From Patella vulgata (lineage: Eukaryota > Mollusca > Gastropoda > Patellidae): 64,000 bases of DNA. Below the pieces are notes generated by a model. That model worked only from the letters and a program-made list of their open reading frames with translations, had not been told where the DNA came from and made no database searches. The stretch covers positions 25,033,622 through 25,097,621 of the forward strand of contig NC_065884.2 in assembly GCF_932274485.2 (NCBI RefSeq), given 5' to 3'. Positions 50,562-61,000 of this stretch are shown one piece after another. Position 1 is the first letter of the stretch, and each line of letters opens with the position of its first letter. Position numbers and translations under genes: made by a program.

Positions 50562-51479
50562 CTAAAAATGTACTATCACTGGTTAGAATTTTAACTTTGC
50601 AGTTATCATTATTAATCTGAAATGACAGGTAGCCAGGGCCAGATAAAGCTTCATCACTGTGCTCCTGGCTGAATATGGCACTTGGGTTCTTACACCAACA
50701 GTGAAAAGGGGAGGTATTCCAGTCATTGTCTGTCACACCGACACAAATGCAATGTGTGTGCCAATATGGTACATAGATAGATTTTTTTTTGGCGCAAACC
50801 TATTATACATGTACAACATAATAAACAAAATCACAAAAAAATTTTGTTAGAATTAATTTAGGGGTCACTTTTATATTGGGGTTCCTGGCTGCAGCCCAGT
50901 CAGTACTCCATTCCCTGTCAGCAACCTTCATTTTCTTGTTAAACTTCATTTCGATCAAGTACCAGATTTTTTTTAAAGCATAGCATCAGTAAGATAAAAC
51001 TAAAAGGTGGTTCAAGGGAGGTGACCTTTGGTTACTAAATTTACACCAATTAGAATAAATGAAAACAAACTTAACAAACCTGAATGATATAAGAACTGCT
51101 AGTATTGGTAAACAAACCTTCATCTTATTGGATCTAGACCATATGATTGTATAGGTTTAGAATCAATCATATAACACCAATATATTTAATATATCACCAT
51201 AGATAATTACAATAGGTATTTAATATCAAGATAAAGAGTAACCTGATAACATATATGTACCTATATCAATTATGAAAGGTGAAAGGCATTTATATATCTG
51301 TTTAAGGCCTATTTATCAATATTTTGACTTTAACTGTCTGGTGGCTGTGGCTCTATATACACATCACATGCAGTACTGTACAAGGGTCAAGGTTCAGTTT
51401 AGATTCTTAATTAGTAGATCTGATTATTTACTGACTGGTATATTCTTAAAAACATTATTTTCTGGACATACCTATCACA
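50562..51479. other. Upstream of PLBD copy 1, no first exon found
   Basis: Must contain or lead to the missing signal-peptide exon of copy 1. No minus-strand ATG with a hydrophobic run and a fitting phase was found. Confidence 0.5.
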
Positions 51480-51905
51480 CGTGTATTCCATTTGATGTCA
51501 ATATTAAATGTAGGCCTAATGTCTTACTCTGCTGCACCAACTGGGGTAATGAAGATGGACATGTCATGCAGTGTAAGGGAAAAGGTGTCTGGCCAGTGGC
51601 ACTATAACGGCCTACTCATTATTTTGAATTTCCAACTGTCAAAAATTTATTTTACGCGCACACAAGCGGGTACATGTGACCTCGTTTTTTCTGTCTGATC
51701 TGAAAGGGGATGAAAAACTGAAGTCAAGTGTACACATTGGCATAGATCCCTTATTTTGGTAGTTGGAATTCGATAGAAGAATAGGCCGTAGTGCTGCTAT
51801 ATATACGTGCAAATTTCCATCATATTCATAGTATTCATAATAATAACACACTTTGACGTATGCCAGTCTTATTTTGCCCCATCGGAGCAAAACAGTTGGA
51901 TATCA
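51480..51905. repeat. Two SINE family 1 copies, head to head
   Basis: About 51500-51690 reads in reverse (TAATGAAGATGGACATGTCA, TTTTACGCGCACAC); 51715-51905 reads forward (GTGTACACATTGGCATAG, GGCCGTAGTGCTGCTATAT, CACTTTGACGTATGCCAGTC). Both are partial. Confidence 0.75.
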
Positions 51906-51971
51906 TTAAAAATCAATATGCTTTCGCCATCTCTTGAACATAAACACAGCATTTAAAATTAAAAATCTATC

Positions 51972-52016
51972 AGGGGTAATAACAATATACTACATTTTAA
52001 TGTGGACATATATAAA
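51972..52016 (+). repeat. Element D 3' terminus remnant
   Basis: GGGGTAATAACAATATACTA and CATTTTAATGTGGAC match the D terminus in the same order as at 58670-58705. Confidence 0.6.
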
Positions 52017-52404
52017 ATCTAGGTGATGTACTCACTGCTTTTTCGGATCTTGTAGCAATCAGTTGTCCTTATTAACAGTAGGCCTATCACATAACAACAC
52101 TCAACCTTCAGAGGAATCATCAGCAAACTAAAATGTGGATGAACCATAGCAATGATTTTTATGTTAAAATCATATCTGAAATCCTGATTACCATTAATAT
52201 CACATATTATTTTAGCGTTTTCCGAGATTCTATCCCTTATTGTTAAAATTGTTTGACTTTCAAACTCATGACGTCAACTGGCAGACTATCGCCATTGAAG
52301 AGACGACCACTGTCAAGATTGGTCGCATTATTTCTGTTACGTCTTTTTTGTAAATCATTTTTTTTTTTCATTTTTAGTGAAGCCTGTACCATAACAGACC
52401 CGGG

Positions 52405-52560
52405 ACTGTGCAGCGCAGTGGATGCTTCCGGTTGGCCCCCGGATTCATTCACTTGATTTGACATTTGTTTATTTGGTGCAATGTCTATTTTCTGTCTTGT
52501 CCGCAGGTTTATCTTGTAGATTTTTGTTTTGCGTGTAGTGCGGTCCTCCTGCACTTATAT
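52405..52560 (+). repeat. Repeat E, longest copy
   Basis: GCAGCGCAGTGGATGCTTCC, CCCCCGGATTCATTCACTTG and the end GTAGTGCGGTCCTCCTGCAC, linking the words found separately at 36690-36810 and 44700-44790. Confidence 0.65.
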
Positions 52561-52584
52561 TACTATTAAAATCTGTGGCCCTTA

Positions 52585-53092
52585 GTAATGTCTTTTAAAG
52601 ATGCATTATGTATAGAGTTAAATCTGCCTATTGCAGGTGTTATTCTGATTGCAAATGTTTAAAAAATGTTAGTAATGTCCTTTAAAGATGCATTATGTAA
52701 AGCGTTAAATCTGCCTATTGTAGATGTTTTTCTGATTGCAAACGTTAAAAAAATATTTTTTAGACATTTATTCACATGACAAAAAAAAATTACAATCAAC
52801 TCTCTGTACCATCGGATGGCGGAAATTTAAACGGACTGAAATATAATCAATGATTTTATTAAAAAAAGGAGGAGCGAGGCAGAGTCTTGATTAACAACTA
52901 ACAATTTGCTACGATAATAAACATTCTATACCACATCTTGTCAAAACTTCAAACAGTGAAACCGTCGCTCAGAATAAAATAATTTGAATGAAATTTTCAA
53001 TATATTAATTTTGAATTATCTACTTTGGAAATATTATAGCAAATATGGCTAGCTGCTCACTCTTCACTAAATCTTACATAATGCATCATTAA
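52585..53092. mobile_element. MITE family G with duplicated left end
   Basis: Inverted ends TTAAAGATGCATTATGTA and TTACATAATGCATCATTAA. The left 85 bp is present twice in tandem (TTAAAGATGCATTATGTA at 52594 and 52681). The interior follows 21428-21950. Confidence 0.85.
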
Positions 53093-53449
53093 CTGAAGTT
53101 CAGTAAAAATTTAAATTTGAGAAGCTGCTTAAATTGAACCCATTTTGACTAGAATTCCCCTTCGTACCAGATGTTGCTTTTAAATCTCATCTCAATCCAT
53201 GTAAGCTTTTTGAGAAATATAGATTTAGGTTTTGCCCTCCCATTAGTTTGTTTTTAAGATGAAAAAAATATTTTGACTGAACAAAGTCTTTTTGTCCATT
53301 GCAGAAAGTATGTTAAGAAGGCTATTCTTTATGATCAAAATCTTTAATATATTATATTTTCTTTTCTGTAACAGGATCCAAAAGCTGATTTGTAGTGTAG
53401 CTGGACAAGGGGTGGGAGAGTCCTTCACTATCAATACAACAAAGAAAAA

Positions 53450-55096
53450 ACTTTTATGTTATCAAAACTAAACAGTTTATTTTCAACAAAATTAAATAAT
53501 ATAGTTCCACACTGATCTCTTCACTCTTTAAATATTTACAAGTAGTTAACATATTTACAAAAAAAGTAAATTTCATACCAAATATTTAGCACTTAACAAA
53601 CTTATATATGTTAAATATTATAACAACAAAGCTTTCCAACCAACTATTGAATATTGTGTTTAATATTTATCTCTTATATAACAAATACAAATTATCAACA
53701 ATCAAATTACACATAATATAATATCAAACAAAGTTACAATCACAATTTATATCATTTTTGACAACATCAGTTCAAATTTTACACACAGTGAAATTTCAGA
53801 AAAAATTCAGCAGCCATCTTTTACAAAATCTCAATTGTCTCCCACTGTGGAAGACTATTCAGTTGAAACATTATTATTAGATTGATACAAAAACATGCTT
53901 TATATGAAATACTCTTTTTTATATATTATTTGTGAATGAAAAAAAACCACAAAAAACATTGTTTATTAATAAAACATTTAATAACTACTATTACTGTATA
54001 AAGGCAATATTGAGGTTAAATTCGTGAGCAATATAATTATGCCATCTAGTTTTTGTTTAATAGACACCATTGTAAAAGACTAGTTTCAATTACCTTCCTC
54101 TATAAGGCAAAGGGGAAATGATTTCATATGATATTTAAATTTTACAATCTACATAAAGTAACATAATATTGTCGATATTATGACAATTCTTTCATTAATA
54201 ATAATAATATCAAAATATTGTACAATTTACAGTTAGATACAAATATTATTGGCAATAGTTTTATTAATATAAAAGCCATGATTTGAATATATAATATTAC
54301 AAAACCATTATTATAGTTTGACAAGATGGTAACTATTATTCAAAATATTATGTTACATGTATACATCTCAATTCCAAAACAAACATGCATTTAAAAAAGT
54401 AATGGTTTAAACTTGCCTAATAATAATACACATGTACATAATTATTAATGATACTCTTCATAAAAAAAATAAGTTATTTGTTGTCAATGAAATACAATAC
54501 ATGTCAACAAATCTAACTTTTAAATTTCAACATCATTATTCACCAAATAAGTAATAAATAAGTCTTGATAAGTCACTTGTGGATTAGTTGTATTTATGCA
54601 ATAAAATGACAACTGCTTAATATCATCCTAGGTCTTTAAGAAGTTCAGCATGGACAGTGAAATCTGATTTCAACAAAACAAAGATTATTTGTTTTAACAG
54701 TATCCACAAATTCTTACAAAAAGACTGAATGAAATGTGATCACCAGCCAGTGGTAAAAATATTTCTTGTAATTTGACTATACAACTGGATCAGGAATGTT
54801 CATATTCAATAGTAAGTAAATGTGAGGTTATTAGTCAATTCCTGACCAAAAGTGCTTAAATTTTCAATAAATCTGAAGTCCACACTGGGTAGTGAATATG
54901 ATATAATATAAAATTAAAAACACCTTGGTTAAGTGCTTGTCAAGGTGTAACTTTTAGTTATATAATATAAATTTCTTGAGCTTATTAAACTATATAATAT
55001 TGGTGAGACATTTATCTTAATAAACACCAGGGTAACATCTTACATTGATGCCTTGATTATTACCAATGCAGACAAAAATATCACAGTTAAAACTAA
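53450..55096 (-). other. Probable 3' UTR of PLBD copy 2
   Basis: Repeat-free, very AT-rich DNA after the copy 2 stop. A minus-strand AATAAA (TTTATT at 53476-53481) could end it, giving a UTR of about 1.6 kb; earlier signals are possible. Open frames are trivial. Confidence 0.4.
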
Positions 55097-58000
55097 TTAT
55101 GGGTAAGCAGCTGCTGGAACAGTACCATTATATCGAATTGGTTTGAACATAAATTTGTCTGGGTGACCTAAATGTGAAATATGGGAAGCAAAGTCAGACT
55201 GGCTCCATTGAAAGGGGGGAAGATTGTCGTAGGTCGGACCACCAATAGCAACCATTTCCATTGTTTTAAACATTTCAAAATTGGTTAACTGAAATTAAAT
55301 TAACATTTTTTAAAAGAATAGAAAGCATCTTTTGACAGAATCTATATGCTTACTGAATAATATTTATTGAAATATGAAGCTCATTGAAATACAAAAACAT
55401 TACTGTTTATGCAAATATTCTAAATACAACCTAAACTAATGGGACTTCTTACCTTCATATCTATACCACCATGAGCTCTATGACCCAATGCAGATATAGA
55501 AAATGTGCCATTTGCGGGATTTAGATCACTTCTGGCCGAGATGGCATTTTCAGCACTATAGGGTGGTGTACAATTACATCGAGATAATGGATCCTTGGTA
55601 TAATCATTGTACCTAAAAATATACATATATTACACTTCTCAAATTATAGTTCTCTGTCAATTATTGGAGTCAGTAGAATTACAATGAAATAAAATAAAGA
55701 CATTTTTCTATATAAATTTAGCACATGGCTGAGGAATAGTATCTAGTTGAGTTTCTATTCATACCTCATTAACTTCATCATGGAATCTATATCTCTAACA
55801 TTTCCATGATCTCTACGGAAAATATTTGCTCTCGCAGTATAATTGTAGGAAAACCAATCACCATATTTTTTCACCATTTCATTTCCTCCACTAGCATTAA
55901 ATACTCCAGGAAAATATCTGTAAATAATTCACATTTAATTTTTAAAGCAATTCCATTATGGGAATCAAATTTAGAAAAACTGGACCATACATGATTTTGA
56001 ACATAATTATGTACAGTTGGTTTTTATTTTGTCTTTGCTATTTCAGTTTAAAGTGTAGATGACTGACAAGCAACCTTATCCAATGAAATGAAATGGGGTT
56101 TAATGTCCTACTGTTCTGCTCTGACCGGGCTAATGAAGATGGGCATATGCCTTACAGTGTACTAAGATGGAATTTTGCTCGGACAGCCGCGCTACGGCCT
56201 ATTCTTATGCCAAGAGATCTTTTATGTGTACATGGGACCTCGGTTTTTCGTCCCATCTGAACGAAAAAAAACACGGAGATATTTTTTTGTATGCATTTAG
56301 CACATGGCTGAGTAATAGTATCTAGCATAGGCGTACGAGCTGGGGGGGGGGGGCGGCCGCCCCCCCATTTTGGGCACCATATGCTGGGAGAATTTGGGCA
56401 CACAATTGTACTTTGTAAAAGTTGTATAAAAAAATATTGTGTTCTTGAAGGCGTCCAATTTAACAGCGAATTTAAATTCAGAGTGTCTATACTTCCGTAA
56501 TTTCTATGCTGTTTTTATTTTATATGACAGTTGGTTGGATGCGAAGAGCAGTATTTTATATCAATTGCCTTTTTTCAAAGCTCATAATAACCTCGATTAA
56601 ATTGTGCCTGACCGTAATAGCGGTAAACGGCTATGATGTTGAAAATCCTTCTCTGACACGTGGACAATACGTGAATGATTAACAATGGACCGCTTCGCGC
56701 CGTTGATTAGATTCCCACTTATCAATTAACTTTTATTGTTCTCTACCAGACACTCATCATTAATTATCAACACAACACTCAGTATAATCTGTTGACGACT
56801 ATTGTATTTATACAACTCTATAACACCAATCACGAGATTGACTTCTATACCTGTGCATTCTTGTATAGTTACATATAGTGGAGGTCGATCGTAGCCATGT
56901 TTGAAAATTGGGTTTTGGAAAAAAAGACTCTTTCCGGTGTGCAAAATGACCGTTAGGTCAGATCTAGGAACGGTCATTTTCCATAGCCGTAGGTCTCGAC
57001 CGGCATGTACGGCCGACGTGGAACCCATGGTCTATAGTTAGGCAATTAAATAGAAATCTTAAGACTCGAACCCTCTATTGTTTGGAGTACAGTAAGCCAC
57101 GAATTACAGTTACATAAACAACTGTTTTTAGTTGTGTATATTACAAGTAAATAAAATTTAGTTCTCTTTTATTGATGATTTAGAAATTAAGAACTTATTC
57201 ATCGCAAAAGAGATATTATGATTATTATGTAACATACTAAGAACCTAACTACATTTTTGGGGCACCAACCACCACCGCCCCCCCAGTAAAAAATTTCCCC
57301 GTACGCCTATGGTATCTAGTCCAGTTTCTATTCAAGGAGGGACCATGTCAGAAAACCCTGATGAACTACATTATTCAATAAAACAAGCATATATGCTTAT
57401 GAAGTATGGATTTTAATTTTAGTCCGTATGTTATAAGATTAGTCAAATTTTTACTTTATAAATCAATAATAGCATTCATTATATTATATCTTTAACTTTA
57501 ACTAATTATTGGGTTTCATTTTGCAGAGAAGTCATATCTCACACACTTAAATGAAATGAGTGATGGGTTGACATATAAAAAGACTTAAAGATAGGTTGCC
57601 AGGCAACGAAACATACGCCCACAGCAGCTAAATCGTCCGGGCAGTCAATAAGAGTTGTCGCATATTTTTACTTTTTTCTGTAATGAAACATTTATAATAC
57701 ACTAAAATCTGATTAAGAGCAACAACTCAGAAAACCATTAGAATTTGTTTGGTTTTTATAAAGTTCTGCCCCATGCTAACGTTTTGTATACAAAACTTTT
57801 AATACTGTATCATGGATTTAGCTGTTCCAAGTCATAAAAATTCATTGAAAATCAATATACTTGTTCGTCTCAAGATCCTAAACTCTGTGTATCAATCTGA
57901 AGTCAATCAAATATTAACTTTGGCCTCTAGAGTGTCCACAAGATTTTTCAAAGTGATCAAGGGCCATAACTTTGGCAGTAATTATCAGAAATTGCTGAAA

Positions 58001-61000
58001 ATCAATAGGATTCTTCGTCTCATGACCTTAAGCACTGTGTATAAATTTAAAATCAATAGGATATAATAACTTTGGCCTCTAGAGCGTCCACAAGATCTTT
58101 TGAAGTGATCAAGGGCCATAACTCTGGCAGTAATTATCGGAAAACGCTGAAAATCAATAGGCTTCTTTGTCTCATGACCTTAAACACTGTGTATAAATTT
58201 AAAGACAATCGGATATTAACTTTGGCCTCTAGAGCGTCCACAAGATCTTTTGAAGTGATCAAGGGCCATAACTCTGGCAGTAATTATAGGGAATCGCTGA
58301 CAATCAATAGGCTTCTTCGTCTCATGACCTTAAACACTGTGTATAAAGTTAAAGTCAATCGGATATTAACTTTGCCCTCTAGAGCGTCCACAAGATTTTT
58401 TAAAGTGATCAAGGGCCATTACTCTGGCAGTAATTATCGGAAATCGCTGAAAATCAATAGGCTTCTTCGTCTCATGACCTTAAACACTGTGTATAAATTT
58501 AAAGACAATCGAATATTAACTTTGGCCTCTAGAGCGTCCACAAGATCTTTTGAAGTGATCAAGGGCCATAACTCTGGCAGTAATTATCGGAAATCGCTGA
58601 AAATCAATAGGCTTCTTCGTCTCATGTATATAAATTTAAAGTCAATCGGATATTAACGGACGGACGGGGGCGACGACAATATACGACCACATTTCAATGT
58701 GGGCGGATAAAAAACCAAAACAGCTGGTTCTCAGTGAAAACAGAATATCACGTTTATCACTAATAATAGGAAAGTTACTATTGCATCATATGGCTTACTT
58801 AGTAACCATCATTATAATTAATTACGTCATATTTGACCAATTAGATAATTAAAAGCCGAAACCAAAGGGTAGAAAACCATCGGAGCTCTGGTCGATAGAC
58901 AGACATCATGTAGATTCTTTAGTGTTAAACATCGCCTGGGGTCTTTAGACGACCATATGATGTAGCGGTTTCCTGAGTCCACCAACGCTAGTTGGACTTT
59001 TAGGGTTTGGGTTGAGAGAAAGATGTTAATTTTAAGTATTGTAATCTAACCTATGCTCGTAAACTATGTATCCAGGCTTGATATAAAATGTAGAAACAAA
59101 CCGTAGCATTGTTGTACCTGATAGATAAACTCTGATATAAGCTGAATATGATCATGCAGTGTATCTGTTGATTACATTCTGTTACCAGAACCCAAGTGTT
59201 GTCATGAACAGAACATGAACAATGTAAGAATACTGTACCCTATCGTTATTAATATATAGGTGTTACATTGCTGATGGGTTATTCTCATAAATTATCAATT
59301 TAAAACAAATACTTACGCAACGTTATAACTGGCAAAATATGTATTAGTTTGGAGAAGTGCAGTTAAATCTTGATAAGTGACCATACCACTGAAAATAACA
59401 AATACCTGTTTATAAACAACTGTCCTTTATATCATACTCAAATATTTAAACTATTTCTATTTCTGTATGTACACATGTATATTAAACAATCTTATTTAAA
59501 GGAGCTAAATCGCTAACATTTGGGACCTAGAAATTGACAAAAGTGGGTCGCAACGCATATAATACTGTAATATGAATGTATATAAACTGATTTACATTCA
59601 ATGGTTTCCGTTTTTTACTACAATTTCAAATCAGTTATGTTCGGCGAAATAAGCCAGCAGTCTCAAATGAGTGCAAATTTCTAGCGTCTGGTTATTCCAG
59701 TCTACATAAGCCGTTTGATTTGGTTCAATGTGTCTAGCCTCGTCCCTCGAGTCTCTTGATACAACTGGGGCTGAAGCGCATTATGGTACACGATTCGTGT
59801 ACCAATGGTAAAATGTTTATTTTGTCTTAAATATTGGATATCAAAAGCCCATCTTTTCCCGGTAAGATCACAACATGAATGTTGATTTACTTTGACAAAT
59901 AAATCGTGTTTTCAATGTTGAAGATTTTGGATGATATTGAGTTAGAGACTTAGCTACTTTAAGATTTAATATGTAGAAATAAATAAATAATTCACTATTT
60001 TTGTTGTAAATATGCTGACAAACTTACGGAATCTGTTCTAAAACTACAAGCAGACCAGGTTTAAGATTACGGTTTCCACGTTGGAATTGTTTATAATCTA
60101 CTATCATCCATTCATTATTGTACCTGAAAAACAACGTTCATAAATCTTATAAATGGTGACCATGACTGTAAATGAGAGAGAGAAAGAGAAATGGGGTTTA
60201 ATGTCCACTCAACACAAACTAGGTTATTTTGTTTTAATAATTCGTTGCACGCTGGGGTCTTTAGGAGTGGGAGGAAACCAGAGGACCCTGGAAAAACCCA
60301 AAAGGTTGGACAGGCAACCCTACTCCTTGTCACGTACAACAGGGAGACTGTCAATGTTCAGAAACTTGCTGAGACTTCCTTACAATGCACTCTGACAAAA
60401 AGCAATTTTATTTTGTTAATCATTAATAATAACCTATTTTTACTCTTAGGCCGTGTTGAATTGATTCCTTGTTTCTCCTGCCACCACTCTGGCAATCATG
60501 TGCGGTAGTGCGGTAAACACAACAGAAGTGGTTTTCAAAACACAAAGTGTGTACCTTTTTTAATATTATAAAAAATCTACTTATATTATTGGTTAGAACA
60601 TGGACCGTATATAGATGGACAGGCAACGAGTCCCGTTGGTTGGTTTCTCTGCCGCTTGCACGAGACACGACGAGGTCTCAATGTCAACGGCAAATCAAGC
60701 AATATGATTTTTGACATTGCAGGATTTCATACAGATTAATTTCTCAAACTCCTTAGAATTACGGTATTCTTATAGCTACATGGTAAATTTTCAACCCGAT
60801 AAGTATTCCTATCCAGTAGTGCCGAATTTCTCCAGTTTAGAACTTTGAAATTTCCAAATGCAGCAGTTGACAATTGTGAAATGATCGATTTCAATATTTT
60901 CGTAGGATTTGTAAGCATTTTGGTTTGGCTTAATACTCCAAATTCCTGCATGTATGAAGGATTTTAAAATTATGATAATAAAGTTCAGGTAAAATACTGT

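Noticed and set aside
52030-52150. Minus-strand ATG with a fairly hydrophobic run and a GTGAGT donor near 52036, as the missing PLBD copy 1 first exon
   Set aside because: The leftover phase (one base) does not fit the next exon, which needs two bases; joining them runs into a stop soon after. The peptide also lacks a clear signal-peptide layout.
52243-52554. 103-codon minus-strand open frame rich in Lys, Arg and Asn
   Set aside because: Overlaps repeat E and a poly-T run; no recognisable domain or fitting splice sites.
57240-57320. Second, separate poly-C element at the right end of the hAT-like copy
   Set aside because: The poly-C run is the counterpart of the poly-G run inside the left end, so both belong to one element.
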